A stretch of DNA of 64,000 nt from Sinonovacula constricta (GCA_007844125.1 CM017567.1:12194428-12258427); one strand, 5' to 3'. Counted from the first letter of the stretch, positions 1-13,578 are shown. Numbers and translations: made by a program. The notes: generated by a model not told the origin, from the sequence alone.

Positions 1-604
1 CTGCAGTCTGACAATGGTTCTACCCTTACAGTTGTATCAGGTCTTCCTCCTCCCTCAATTCTATAATGATCATTATTGTGCTGCTGTAGTGTACTTGAAG
101 GTTCAAAATAGAAGGTAAGAATTCAGAATGAATTGTCAGTGTAATGTTATTCCTTGTCATCTTATAATTTTTAAAACCATTTTAATTTTTCAGTCTTTTG
201 CTTGCATCTTTATGCAAAAGTGACAAGATGCATGAATAAAGTTTTAACAGCAAATAGTGTAGTTCCTGAGTTTCGTCACTTTGTGCTTAGCAGGGTAGGA
301 GTTATCAGATTGGGCAAGTACAGCAGCTGACATGTCAAGATTACGGAGATTAAGCAAGACATGAAAATACTTGACTACCATGGTAAGCTTGTTTGGATTG
401 CTGTGAAATAGATCCACAGGAATGTCTGAATTGTTTTCTGGGGGCTTATCATTGGGATATCCCTACACCTTGTGTAGATAAAAAAGTAGTTACAATGTTT
501 TTACAGAACCATCTGTATGTTGAACTGGAAGACCTTGAAAATGTTTTACATCTTAATTGCATTGAAATAAACATCAATGTTTTATAACATGGTTTTCATT
601 TTTT

Positions 605-1312
605 ATGCTCCCCGAATGAAAATTCCGGGGTCAGTCCGTCTGACTGTCTGTCGATTTGTCCATCCCGCATTCATGCCTGGCCCAAAACTTTGTTATTTGA
701 AGTTGCATTTTAGAATTATTTATCAGAAATGATCATCATATCGAGACGATGTGTCGCACACAAAATTCAGGTTGCTTACTTGAAGGTCATGGTCACAGCA
801 TGACCTTGAAACAAAATCCTGTCCAATCCATATCTTTGTTATTTATAGTTGGATTTTAAAATTATTTCACAGAAATATCACCATATTGAGAAGACGTGTC
901 GGGCACAAAATAGGTTGCTACCTTGTAGGTAAAGGTCACAACTTGAGCAAAATCATGTTTGGCCCATAACTTTGGTATTTGCATTCACATTTTAAAATTA
1001 TTTCACAGAAATGATTTTGATATCAAGACAAATTGTCGAGTTTGAAATTGGGTCGCTACCGTAAATGTCAAGGTGACCTTGAAGCAAAATTGTGTCCAGC
1101 CAATACCATTGAAAGTCTATCAGTCTACCTTATTAAATACAATACATAATGAATTGTAATTCTTGAATTCTTTGCAATTGTTTGTATGATCTGTTCCATT
1201 ATTCCCCAAGTTAACTCAGTGGTTGAAATGGCCAACCTTCATAGACACATGTTTGATTATGTGACAAAATACCCAATCGGGGAGCATCACGCGTCTTCAA
1301 TGGTCTCTTGTT
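605..1312 (+). mobile_element. Helentron-like non-autonomous element, 'GCTCCCCGAA' type, decayed
   Basis: The 5' end ATGCTCCCCGAATGAAAATTC folds on itself (TTCCGGGG). The 3' end has the inverted copy ATCGGGGAGCATCAC, followed by a degraded short hairpin and CTCTTGTTT. Inside are degenerate repeats around 'GGCCCATAACTTTG..ATTT', 'TATTTCACAGAAATGA' and 'AAGGTCATGGTCACAGCATGACCTTG'. The same architecture is cleaner at 15359-16515. Terminal plus subterminal inverted repeats with a 3' hairpin are typical of Helentron-derived elements; the class assignment is inference. Confidence 0.6.
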
Positions 1313-2624
1313 TAAGTTTGGTGCTTATTTAAAATTGACATTTTGCTTTTGGAGACTTGAGAGTCTTACAGCCAACTGTTTAAACATCAATTCAAACAGT
1401 TAAATAGAGATCTACTTATGTGATAATACTGACTTGATGCAGCATAATTCCTCTGACTGAGTGTATAAATTTCAGCCATAAAAACTCAACATTTTACCTT
1501 GACGTTCCATTTTGATGAAAAGATGAATGGAAAATCAGTGAATGAGAATTTTACCTGCTGCTATCCCTGGGGTTTATTAAATAAGGACAAGGTTTTGTCT
1601 TATCTGATGGTAGGTGAGAAGATTTAGAAGTGATTTAGAAAAGAGCTCTTTAAACACTATTCACGCTACAGTAGTAAACAACTTGTACTAAGTCTTAGAC
1701 ATGTTCTTACAGATACATCTGCTAGCAAAGGTGCCAAGCCTTATTGCGAGAGCCCCAGCAGTAAATAGTGCAGATCCTCATCTGGATCTACTTAATATAC
1801 CTAAACCTGATCAGTTTCTGAGGGTTGTAGGGTTGGTTGTGTTAGGTTGATATCCTTAGTAACCTTGAATGGTTTCTTGTGTTCTGCTGATAAGATGATT
1901 GCCCTATAGGTTCAACTGTTGAACTGATAATACATGTACAGCTGAACTCTCAGTTTAAAATGACCTCCAGCCAAATATTAGTTTGACTATGTAAAATTTG
2001 CAGAAATAGTACCAAATGCTCATTTTTGTTTAAGAATATTGTTATAAAGTAAGGGATTAAAAGGCATGCTCATAATTCCTATGGATCCCATTGAATGTTT
2101 ATTGTTTTGTTATTGTTTAGTATTTTAAAGCATACAGGAATCTTCAATTTGATAACCTTGAACCATTTATAACCTTTATCATGTTGAGCACATTGATCAG
2201 GTTGAAGATAATAATCTGAAGGATTTGCAGTATTTGATGCTGATTTTCATTCAGTATGTCTGGACATCTAAATGCATATTTACATGTGAGAAATTACTTA
2301 GAAATAATGTTGCCAACTAAAAGTAGCATGGTTAGATTATTATTCATTATTTTTCTGACATCGATGAGATGGTAGTTCCTCCCAGACTTGAGTCAAGGGG
2401 CAGAACTCTGGCAGTCTTGTTTCTGTCTTGGACAGGTAATATTAGCTACCTGTACTAGAAGGCCATACCTTTCCTTTTTCCAAAAGCAGCATTATACAAA
2501 AAACAATGCATATTCATGTATGCTCAGATGGGTTTAGCATCTCATCAACAATTATGTTGGTTGTTGGATGCCTTTGTTCAGTATAATGCAGCCTTCACTG
2601 TTATTGCATGATATGCAGTTGTTA

Positions 2625-2886
2625 CTGAGACATGATAACCCCAGTGACTTGAACTGAGACATGATAACCCCAGTGACTCGAACTGAGACATGATAACCAC
2701 AGTGACTTGAACTGAGACATGATAACCCCTAGTGACTTGAACTGAGACATGATAACCCCATTGATTTGAACTGAGACATGATAACCCCAGTGACTTGAAC
2801 TGAGACATGATAACCCCAGTGACTTGAACTGAGACATGATAACCCCAGTGACTTGAACTGAGACATGATAACCCCAGTGACTTGAG
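2625..2886 (+). repeat. 29-bp tandem repeat, 9 copies
   Basis: Nine head-to-tail copies of a 29-bp unit starting CTGAGACATGATAACC. One copy is 30 bp, and there are only a few point differences. The low divergence suggests recent expansion. Open frames on the minus strand across the array are by-products of the repetition. Confidence 0.95.
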
Positions 2887-4229
2887 TCCCCTTAGGATCT
2901 TACACAAGGACAACCTGCAACATATGGTTTGAGCCTGTCCATACACGTGAAAATCTAAACTAGTATAAATACCTGGTTATAGACTCCCATTGATTCTGGA
3001 CATTTCTAGTACATGTTATAATGTTTCTAGGGGTTGGACTTAAAGCTAAAATTGGGCCCCATTTCCCTGTTAAAAAGAATATACACCTTTTTTCTAATTA
3101 ACTGCCTAAACAACCATCCACATATACCAAAAACAAGCATCAAATTTAAGTGTTCAATTTGAATCGCAAATGTTATTAAGGCCATTTTAAGCCTAGATTA
3201 TATTTAATTGTAATTGTAATAAATAACCCCCTTACCCAACACTCAACAAGTACATGCTCTCTGTAACTTGCCAGTTAGTGCACAATTGTAGCAAATGCCA
3301 CACTTATTACTGTCGGGCAATATTAATCATGATATGTAAGAAATGTCAACATATGACAAATCAGTTATGATGTGCACTGAACTATCTTGATGGTATACCG
3401 TAAGGCCATGCCAAATTGGAATTTTGTTAAGCGTCAACTCAAGTTTGACAAACATAGGTACCTATTCACAGAAACACACAAACCGAAAACGAAAACACAA
3501 ATATTTTATGACAAAAAAACAACAATGCATTATATATATTTTTTTATGGAAAAACATCATTATAATATGAAACAATGGTCTGAATTTCTTAAAAATGACT
3601 AGTGTAAGCACAGACATAAAATATATGGTTTAATATAAAATGACTAGTTTTTTTTAAATAAAATTTATATTGTAATTATGGCACAACTATGGAAATATTG
3701 TCACAACATATTTGTAAGTAAGAAGGAATGTGGAGTAATGTACAATGAACCAATGCATGAACTATATTATACTGGTAATACTGTCATAATAGAATTAAAC
3801 AATATATAAATGGCACACTTGAGACAAAGTACTTTGGAGATCTATGTTGCAAAATTTTATAAATTTTAGGGCATGTAATATTAACATGTTAATATTAACA
3901 TGTCCATCCTAGCTAGAATTCACACAAATAAGTACTTGGTAATACATGAATGTTTATCACATTAATCTGAGATTCCACATTGTCAGAATTACAGACAATT
4001 TCACACCTGGTGTTGGTTGTATCTTTTTAGATAATAGGGTGTTTAAACCTGTTCCCTGGTGTTGATTCTTCACTACCATTGACGACATAACCTGTGTTTG
4101 GCACTTGTTGTTAGCTGTTTCATTTTTTAAATTAGAGTTCTTTAACCCTTTTCCAAATTCTACAAATACTTCTTCAATCCTACCTGATGTATTTCTGTCC
4201 CTTCCTGCTCGTTGTACTGTGTCATAGTT

Positions 4230-4690
4230 TCTCCCCAGAATGTATCTACGGCGTTATAAGAAAAAAAAATCCCCCCTCGGAATAGTGCGTATACTCAAAG
4301 GTCGCCTAGGCACGCCCCTGGACGATTCTTTCAAATAACGAACTGAAGGTTTTTGAATTTATTTATGACAGAAACCCCAAGAGAAAAGAAAAGAAATCGT
4401 GGTTCCAACGAACAGTTTCACTGGATCAGTATCTCTGAACGCTTGATCAAGCATCTACATGATTACGGTTATATGATAAATTGCTTACGAATAATATACG
4501 TCATTACCGAACACATTTTCCCCCGAACGAAATTGTCGTTATCGATTCACGGAACATTGGAATTATTTAAGAAAATTTCACTTACAAATTTGTTTTTGTT
4601 TTTTTTTTTGGATTGGGGACTCCAAAACCTACGCGCACGCGGACGCTTAACAGAATTCCGATTTGGCATGGCCTAATGTTCCTCCACCAT
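4230..4690. other. CpG-rich patch of unknown nature
   Basis: About 450 bp with many more CpG dinucleotides than the surrounding AT-rich, CpG-poor sequence. It includes CGGCG, CGCGCACGCGGACGC and several ACG/TCG. A 107-codon frame (4353-4676) with basic N-terminus (MTETPREKKRNRG) lies inside, but it resembles no family I know. A strong start context (CCACCATGG) lies just downstream at 4689 with no useful reading frame. It could be an unmethylated promoter region or a young insertion. Confidence 0.4.
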
Positions 4691-4729
4691 GGGAGAGTGC
4701 AGTATGTAACATTGTTACCTGCTGTTAAT

Positions 4730-4905
4730 ACTAAGCCTGCTAAGCACTTATTAACCAGGCTGAGACAAATAGTGCAGATCTAGATCAGCTTGGTCCTGTT
4801 GGGGTCTGCTTCCTCAGTCGCATGGTGTATAGCAATTGGTTACGATACCTTTGCATATAGGTATTAAGCATATTAACGACAACAGCAACGGGTTAAGGGT
4901 TAAGT
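4730..4905 (+). repeat. Palindromic 'CTGATCAG' repeat, diverged
   Basis: Contains CCTGCTAAGCACTTATTAAC, GACAAATAGTGCAGATCTAG, GATCAGCTTGGTCC and the closing GGGTTAAGGGTTAAG. The right half is decayed. Confidence 0.6.
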
Positions 4906-7269
4906 CTGATGTGTCATAAAAATGATTGAGGACTGTGAACTGATAAATTGAAAGATTTATACAATGTTACTGCATCAACTTATCGCTATCTTGTTGATTT
5001 GGTGAAGAGAAAGATTTATTCACCTATCAATAGTGCAAACACCTGTCAGTCACCTACATGCACATTTTTTTTTCCAGTGTTTATCTTATTTAGTGCTACC
5101 TAAAAATATAAAGAACCACTGCAATAACTTATGTTTTTTACAACTCAGACTTTCAAGTATGTAAGTTGGATCAGAATTTGATAATAATATGGCTCAATTC
5201 TTATCATTAGTTTCTAATGTATATTCTTGATATCATGATTATTTCACTGGTCTTTTCAATTCTCAGTTGTCTGAAGGAGATTTCATGTTTATCCCAGAAT
5301 GTCTTGGTGTAATTGTAATCTGACACACATAAACTATTTGACAGAATTATAATGAAGTAGGAAAAGAAAGATTAAAGATGTGGTCAGATCCTACTGGTCA
5401 ATAACCAATGCTCAGTTATATTGCAGAGCTTTGTAAAAATGTAGGGATAATGTCTTATTTATTGTGTGGTTCAATGATGAAGTATTTCTGGTGTACTTTT
5501 TCTGAATCAGCCATCAGAATTCTGTGTTCCCTGAAGGTTCCCTTCAATAGGACAGATCTAAACTGGTGCACCTATTGTTAAGGCTGACAAAAGATGGGCC
5601 ACATTGTTCTGTCTGTCATTGATGGCCCTTGATGCACTGGGGCTGGGAATCTGCAGGCTTTTGTTGTCACAGGTGTGACAAAGTGCAGGAGGGGCTCCAT
5701 AAAGGAAGAGGTAATGTTATAGGTTACAGAGACCTAATGTCTTCTCCATGTGTAATACTGTCACTAAGCAAACTTACTTTGTTACTGCAGGTTCTTGGCA
5801 TGGTGTCAGGTCTATCTTCCTATCATGCTTACCTTATAAATAAGCATTGTAACATCTTAGTTTTCTAACAACTGAATGCAAAGGTATCTAAGCATCTTGG
5901 TTATTTCCTTACATCAAATTTGCTGAGAATATTTATAGAGAATCAGCAGCATATTGTTTAAATCCTTATCAAACAGCTCCTAACAGGGAGCTGAATACTC
6001 TGTTCCATGACCCTTTGTTTCAGCCTTATCGATAAGTGCTTAGCTGGCAGAGTCAAAAGCCCTTATACAACAACATTTTTCTATGCACTGTTTGATACCA
6101 CTTTATTGTACAAAAATCAAAGTCATTTGAACAAATCACAAAAGTTTATTATTAAGTATTTATCAGTATTTGATTTGCCTTGGCTCCAACATTAAGATAC
6201 TTCAGATGATTTAAAGGTGGTTTCCGATACTTTGGACCAAAAATATTTTCATTAAACATCTTACTAAACTATTGGTACCTGAACAGATATCACAGAATCT
6301 TGTTTATTGATGTCCTACACCTGTCTGAAAAGTGTACCTGTAATGCTACAATCGTCATTACAAACATATATTTCCTGTCTGAGCCATGCTGCACGGTCAG
6401 CTATATTTAAACTTAGACAGCCACATGACCACTTATGTTTTGGCTCATTCATGCCATCTGCTGTGATGTCGATGTCTATTTTTAGCAGAAATCCAGATCG
6501 TTCTTATTTATAGGATTTGAAAAGAATGAACATATTAAATATTGATTAATGAGTTTTACTGTCCCAAAATTAAGATACTGTTGAAAACTTGTCCAAAGCT
6601 TAGAATAAAGTATGATATTTTTCAGAGAAATTATGCACAAATACCCCAAATAGAGGTCACATGTTACATATATTAAAGGCAAATCTTTTATGCTGGTGGC
6701 ATAACTACAAGTAAAGCTGACAAACTTTATAAAAAAAAAAATCATCTAACTTTCTGGGTCTGTTTACCATTTGACACTACCTGTACCACCCCTACAGAGG
6801 GGTTTGTTCCATCTAAGTTGGGGCACTATAGTCCTATTGTCAGCTAGGTGCAAGGAACAGGGACATGAAAAGGGGACAATCAATGAAGTAATTGCTGCAG
6901 CTGTCATAAACTTTTTCACGCTTTATAAATCAGGCTAGAAAAGGGAAGAAAAAACAAGGTATATATTGGTTAACTGCTTTGTTAAATGGAATTTGAAAAA
7001 CCTTTTGCAAATCGCAAGTTTGGCCAATTTGCTAGAAGGTGTAAAGGGAAGTTTATTTGAACAAGATTAGGTAATTGTGTTGTAAACAGTGCCAGTTGCA
7101 GGGGGAAAAGCAGGGCAATTTTTGCTGAGCCCGTTTCCTGCAATAAGTTGCGGATCAGCAATGCATGTTGTAGGAAATGGTACTTCAATAAAGCTTGGGT
7201 TTAGACACTTTTTTGGTTAAACAAAAAGAATGTATGTGTAGTAAAAAAGCAAGTTCTTGTAAGGTAGAT

Positions 7270-7580
7270 GTTTGTTGGGTTTATTATCCCACCAAAAGTA
7301 TTTCAGGAATTTTGGTGATTGCATTGTGTCCACTTGAAGCAGATAAAGTGCTGCCTTCAGTGTGAATAGCATACCGAGAACACCTGGCCTGATAGAATGC
7401 CTAGTCACAATATCCTGACGATGGACAAACCAGTTGTTGAACTATCCTTTGTTTGAATGCTAGCAAGGGAGCTACACACTACCATTTTTTATAAGTTTAG
7501 TATGTCGGAGCCCAGGATCTAACCAAGGGCCTCCTAAATCGGAGTCGTAGTCTACTGATTGCGCTACAAGGTCTGGTCCT
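7270..7580 (-). mobile_element. tRNA-derived SINE, antisense, diverged
   Basis: Read on the minus strand, a tRNA-like head with a degraded A box lies near 7580-7550 and a degraded B box near 7520. It is followed by the family core (AGCTCCCTTGCTAGC, ACTGGTTTGTCCA, CAGGATATTGTGACTAGG) and the 3' end GGGATAATAAACCCAACAAAC. It aligns along its length with the intact copy at 14420-14736. Confidence 0.8.
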
Positions 7581-8777
7581 AAGGAAGATGTAACTTAGGC
7601 CAGCCTTATACTCCATTTGTTTGAAATGAATTTCATAATTCTTATTCATTCACTATTAAGTTAAAGTTACCACTTAAGATAGAGAGAATTAAAGAAGCAC
7701 TTTCCTCGCTAACTACCTGTTACCCATTATCCAGTAAGGGGGATTTTTTTCTTAAATTCTTATTTAACTAGAGCATTGTTAAGGATTTGTTCTAAACCCA
7801 GATATTTAATTACCCATGACATGCTTGGCATAGTTTCTCTATTAAGCACACACTGGTTATTGATGCTGGACTATGTATACGTACATGAGTAATAAAATAC
7901 AATACCTTCTATTGATGCTGTAACTGTGGTTGTTTGTGTGTTAAATGAGCAAGAAACATTTTTTACAAAGAGTAGCATAATAAAATGAATGTTTTGTTTG
8001 TGTAGTTGTCATTGCAATAGAACATATGTTGTGGGAAAAGTTTGAAGACATTAATACTTAAAACAAACAAAAACAAAAAATAAAAATGAATGCAATGAAG
8101 ATGATGTTTGGTTGGGGTAAATGTCTTGTTTTAGTTTTGTTGTACTGGTGGAAAGCCAAGTTGTAATTAGATTAAAGACTCTAATAAACATTTAGACTGT
8201 ATGCCTTCTGCACCTGAATTGACCAAGATTAGGCAAATTAATAACTGGGATCTTTCTGATCAGGATCTGCACTAATTGCTGCCAAGACTAGTAATATGTG
8301 TCATTACCTCTGCATGCAATAAAATAATATATTGCTAAAAGTGAAATTATTAATAATTGTAAAATGTATACTGTACCTTCATTGTTGACAGTTATATACA
8401 GCTGACACATTGTGGGAAACTTGATCCATTCTTTGCTTATGTTTTTGTTCATTGCATATGTTTTGTCTTGTCATCTATTGTACATCAAAGGCTACATTAA
8501 TGCCACTTTACAGTGGTATTATTTCTTGCTTCTGTAAAAAATAGTCTGTGTTTGTCACAAGAAGTTATTGTGGGGGTTTCAATTGTAGTCTTTTTTCGAG
8601 AGTTGTTATTTCTTGTTTTTTGCTGTTTTGTAAAAAAACCGGACTCTGACCTTACCTTGACAATGTCTTGGTTTTTTTTCCATCCCAAGGCTAATGTTAA
8701 TATACAAAATGCAGCTTGGTTAAAAGTCATAATTTTATGCTGTATTAAACAAAAAACAAAGCATTCCTCTGAAAACC

Positions 8778-9060
8778 TGACCTGGTAGTGTAATCCGTGA
8801 AGCATTGGCATCAGGTACAAGAAGCTGCGGGTTGGACCCCATACTGCAACATACCAAAGTCATTAAAAATGTAAGTGGTAGAGCTCCCTTGCTAACTGTA
8901 ATGGGTAGTTCCATGACTGGTTGACCCAATGTCAGGATAAATGTGACTGGGTGGGGTATGATGCCAAATGTTCACAGTATGCTATGCACAGGTATGGCAG
9001 CACTATGAGTACTTCAAGGGAACACCATCACCAAGTAACTGAAATACTGCTGGTATTCAA
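8778..9060 (+). mobile_element. tRNA-derived SINE, sense, diverged
   Basis: The head GACCTGGTAGTGTAATCCGT is followed by a damaged B box (GGGTTGGACCCC) and the family core (ACATACCAAAGTCATTAAAA, CTCCCTTGCTAAC, TCAGGATAAATGTGACTGGG, AACTGAAATACTGCTGG). The 3' tail 'ATAAACCCAATAAAC' has been lost. It is an old copy. Confidence 0.8.
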
Positions 9061-11689
9061 ATGTTCATATTATCCCTATTCTGATTAAGTTTCTAGAAGA
9101 AATATTTTTTATGATTTGTTAAAAATGTGAAATCTATATATTCCTGACTATTTTTTTCTTTATTTTTTTCTGTTATCTAATTCACTTACTCTCTCACACT
9201 TTTATAGTTGTTGAAATGGGCCTTTATGTTTGTTTGCCCACTCCATCAACAAAAAAAGGTTATCAGAAAATCTTCAAATATAAGAGATTTATATACCTGC
9301 TGTTTCAGCAACTCACAATTTAGTAAAGTGTTACACCTACAAGGATTTTTTTCAGTAACCCTATTTGTAATGAATTCTAGAGCAGCTAGATAAAATAACA
9401 CCCATGTGTTGTCATATGTCATTGGAATTAGAGCAGTTGTAATTGCTGTCAGATGTGTTTTTGTTGTTTGGTTGTACACCCTATCATCAGGTGTTCAGCC
9501 ATAAAAATGGTACTGCCCCCTTTAAGCAAGGTTAATGCTGCCTAAACTGTTATAGCATTTTTCCGTGAACTAATGATATTATCCCCAGGTCCAATTATTC
9601 AACCACCATTTTTAAATAAGAATTGCTCAAGGCCATGGTTTTCAAAGTACAAATTCTCCAATGTATTTAAAGATACAAGTATGGAATTTTGTAGGTTGCT
9701 TTTACTAAGCTGTTTTTATTTGAGGTACATTTAAACAACATAAAAGGACTTCTTTTGTTGGTTTAAAACTGTTCAAGCCATATGGCTTGTGCTTAATAAT
9801 GGTTGTAGTGTCAATGTGCCATTAAATGAAATAAAAATACAAAATTTGAAAACGTCATTAAAGATTATTGTCATTAAAGATTTTATCTGACATTGTGGAC
9901 CTGTTTCTTTATCTCAGACAGTAAATAAATTATACCTACCAGAAAAGGTCATGCAAAATGCTTTTTCTTACTGTCCTTAAAGTATAAAACCCCCTCATCG
10001 TTAAAAACGGATTTCTAATCTGAGCCATGCCAAAAATTTTATTCCTAAAAAACATGTGACATCTTTCTCTTGAGACTAAGTTTATTATTTATGCAGTTGA
10101 TGTCTATTTTTAGCTACTCGTGCTTATATATACATTTTGAAGGTAAAAAATGAATATGTAGAGCCATTTATTTCACCATTTGTTTTGTATAATGATTTTA
10201 GTATTGTTGAAATTGTCTTTCCTTAGAGTAATGTATACATTCATGCAGAAATTATGCTAAAAGTTCCCAAAACACGGGCAAGATGTTGTTACATGTATGA
10301 GATTTAAGCAAATGGTTGGATACCACCTTTAATACAGGACATGCTAGTCTTTGAACGAGTTTGCAATCTCTTGTACCTGCATATACTTAGGAAAATGTAA
10401 CAGGACAATCATTTGAAACTTTGATCATTTTATTCCATCAAAGGATCAAACAAGACAACTTCTATTCACAAGGCCAACAGTTTACATACTTCATCTGGGC
10501 TCGTTGTATCCAGTTACTCTATTGAGTTGTCATATTTCAAATTTGTCACATCAAAGGAGCTGAATGTATTGTTATCACAGTCATTAACATGGCTGTGTCA
10601 TAGTAAATCTGAACTTGACAGTGTGTTCCTGTACATATTTACATATTTACCTATGTAACGTATGATTAAATGGTTTTCAACTCTTTAAAAGAGTTTTAGC
10701 TGTTATGGGCTTGTACAGGATTGGTGTGTCATCCACTTACAGGATATTTTGTTTAACCCTTTCCCACATGTAAATGCCATTTTTTGCCTTTACAAACCAT
10801 TTGCAATCATTAGCAGAATCTGCATGACTAAGGGTTTATGTGAAGACAGGTTAAGCCTTAATCTATTATTACAAGATGAACATAAATTAATTAAAATCCT
10901 TTTATCTCTTTTAAAGAAAAACAACAAAGTCAAGTGAATTTTCAGAATTTTAGATGAACTATGAATGAAAGGGTTAAATGAGTAATTTGTTGATTTAATC
11001 TTGTTTTTATACTCTAAGATAAATTGGGGTGACTGACTTGATGAAACATACTAAATATTTTTTGCAATTTAAACTGGATTTTTTTTATTGAAAAATAAAG
11101 TGATTAAAAACAAAAATAAAAATATGTATGGCATGAATGGTATTCAGTAACAGTCTTAGTTTTATGTTAAGGTATTGCTGTCCATTGTTGGCTTATATTT
11201 ATTTTCCTTCCCCGGCATTCATACAGTTAACTGGTCTGGCATTGCAAAATGTAACAAAAGATAAAATTTGTCATTAATCAATGTCCTAATTTAGGTAATT
11301 TTGGTACTTTAGCTATTTTGTAGAAAAGTTAAAAATTTTTGTTCTGACGTATTTAGAAAAACAACAACACCCATGCAGTCATAAGTTACCCTTAATGTTT
11401 TGTTTTGGGTTGACCAAAAGGTTTATAAGTCTCTATGGGCACCCTGTATAGTAAACAAATTTTTTTGTAAGGATAAAGAAACTTGTCTCATACTGTTATA
11501 ATTTAGAATGGTGTCTCACACTGTGATGATATAGAAGGGTGTCTCACACTAGAATAATAAAGAAAGAAGGGTGTCTCAGCCAAGCTAACAGAAGCATGTG
11601 ACTTTCTCACACTGTCTTGATAGAGACTTCTGAAGCAGTTGACATGACCCTGTCAAGGAATGGGAACCCTGAGGCCCATACATCACACT

Positions 11690-11850
11690 CACACACCATC
11701 AGGCCAGATGCCCCATCATAGTCACATAGCTCTAAGCTTAGCACAAATTGATCAGGCTTAGGTAAATAGTGTAGATACAGGTCAGCCAGCCCTGGCTGGG
11801 AACTGTCTGATCAAGATCTTTTCAGATTTACTAAGTGTCAGTATTTTTAC
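11690..11850 (+). repeat. Palindromic 'CTGATCAG' repeat, diverged
   Basis: Contains AGCTTAGCACAAATTGATCA, GGTAAATAGTGTAGATACAG, CAGCCCTGGCTGGGAACTGT and CTGATCAAGATC in family order. Confidence 0.65.
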
Positions 11851-12108
11851 ATTTTGTTACCTTCATGTGGAGATGTTAGCAAACAATATTTATAGGCTCT
11901 CATCTGCTTACACCTTTTACCTCAAGCTATCTTTATGCCAATATTCAATATTAGCTATAATGCACTTAGAGTGAAACTGGTTGATACATTTCAGCCTTTT
12001 CTCGATGAAAATCAAGGATGACAGATAGCACTATCTAAACGTATTTTTATGTCTTTTGGTACAATCTGTAGAGGTTCTGCTCCAGCTATGGGAGTCCAGG
12101 CCACAACA

Positions 12109-12405
12109 TACCAAAGTTGTTAAAAATTCAGCAAATAGTGTAGATTCTGATCAGACAGCTCCCAGCAGAAGTGGGCAAATCTGGATCAACACTTTTTGCC
12201 TAAGCCTTACAAATATGTGCTTAGAAGGCTCAGACTTAAGAAACATTTCAAAATACAGCGTGAATCTTTCTCTCTATTTACATCCTTTCCAAACACCAAC
12301 CTCATATACATTCATTTTGCTTCATTGGGAGCTGACTGATTGGGATCTATACTATTAGTCAAAGTTTGATCAATTTGTGCTAAGCAAGTTAAGCATAAAG
12401 GACTA
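12109..12405 (+). repeat. Palindromic 'CTGATCAG' repeat, diverged (two overlapping or adjacent copies)
   Basis: The first part has AGCAAATAGTGTAGATTCTG and ATCAGACAGCTCCCAGCAG. A second core follows with GAGCTGACTGATTGGGATCT, ACTATTAGTC, CAATTTGTGCTAAGCAAG. Compared with the 182-bp copy, extra sequence separates the two. Confidence 0.65.
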
Positions 12406-13310
12406 ACTGTCTGTGACCTGTTACTGGTCAGTTTGTTGTCCCCCAAGGCTGTTATCAACCCATCTGGACACATTTCGGTCTGATTTCTGTCCTGATTTGG
12501 GATTGTAATGTTGTGACATTTACCTTCTCTGGTGTATCATTGAGATGGTCCCCAGTGATAGTGGACGACCCAGTTTTAGTGTTGGATTTATAACCATATA
12601 TAGGATGTATGTGTATGAACTATGGAGATGGATGTGTTAAATGTTATATGGATAATAGGATTATAGGTTGTAATATTGCTTAATGTGAGTTCTGATTTTT
12701 GATTGATTTTATCAGAAAAATAGTTTATTCTGAAATAGATATGTGTATGTTTTAGGTAACATTACAGTCATTGAAATTAGGATTGAAATTTACAAGCAAG
12801 TCAGGCTAGTAACTAAGTAATTTTCACTAGCCGGAAGGAGAATTCATTAGCCTGAATTAAATTCTGTTTTAATTTTGCAAGTTAGCCAAAAAATGCTTAG
12901 ATAAATACGGAAAAAAGCAACATTTAAGTATCAAATGCCTGGTAACTTCATGTTTTTTTCGCGGGTTTTGCACCAGAAACATGTTTTACTTTAATTTTCT
13001 CTGCCATTTTGTTCTGTGGCCCAGCTGATTTTAAGTTGGTATGGAACATAATGTACCATGCGGGCACCTGAATACCAGGTGGTTTTTGCAGAGTAAACAT
13101 ATTATCCGTTTAGTGCGCATAACATTTTGAAATAAAATTAAATTATGGTATGGAGATATTATTCATACTAAAATCATCCATTTCACATTTTTTTGGTCAT
13201 AATTTCATTGTAAGTGTGATAAATATTTTCAGACACTATGTATTGCAGTATATTTGTTTATATCTACAGTTACTATAGATCTAGTGATAATTAGTGCTAG
13301 AATGGTACCT

Positions 13311-13372
13311 GTGGCCTTGTTAGTAGAGGTGCGGATTTGTAACTCCTCTGACCACTTGTAACTTAAAACCAT
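13311..13372 (+). repeat. tRNA-like fragment, second SINE family
   Basis: The stretch GTGGCCTTGTTAGTAGAGGT, then GCGGATTTGTAACTCCTCTGACC, matches 50566-50612 in layout: an A-box-like GTGG-AGTGGTAG and then 'TTGTAAGTCCTCTGAC'. It looks like the head of a different tRNA-derived family from the main SINE. Short and diverged. Confidence 0.45.
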
Positions 13373-13578
13373 GGAAATAAAATAATTACTAACAATTACA
13401 AATTAGTAATCTTTAAAACTTTCATAAACAGAGTTTTGGTTGTTCTACTTGGAGTGTTCCTTCACCAGTAATATTTAACTTGCAGTCTTATTCTCACATG
13501 TAGCTCTTAGTTTGACATAAAACTTAAAACAAAAAATTGAAACACAAATTATTAACTTTTCATAATTTTCTTTTGCAG

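Larger units (their letters stand above)
1..13578. other. Non-coding region upstream of the first recognised exon
   Basis: No convincing coding exon was found. Open frames here are short (107 codons or fewer), AT-rich and without family resemblance. The stretch holds a Helentron-like element (605-1312), a 29-bp array (2625-2886), a CpG-rich patch (4230-4690), an antisense SINE (7270-7580), a decayed sense SINE (8778-9060), and several copies of the palindromic repeat. It is either the 5' part of an intron of the ARHGAP21-like gene or upstream flank. Confidence 0.6.

Noticed and set aside
2578..2946. 122-codon minus-strand open frame with repeated 'LGLSCLSSSHWGYHVSVQVT' pattern
   Set aside because: Translation of the 29-bp tandem array; 29 is not a multiple of three, so the frame cycles through all three readings, which is typical of stop-free repeats rather than a gene.
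4353..4676. 107-codon frame in the CpG-rich patch as a gene or first exon
   Set aside because: No recognised family, no good splice donor in frame and phase with 13579; kept only as an unexplained patch.
12765..12870. Possible second hAT-like end (CATTGAAATTAGGATTGAAATT, TTTTCACTAGCC)
   Set aside because: I could find no matching inverted end or duplication within 1.5 kb, so boundaries cannot be supported.
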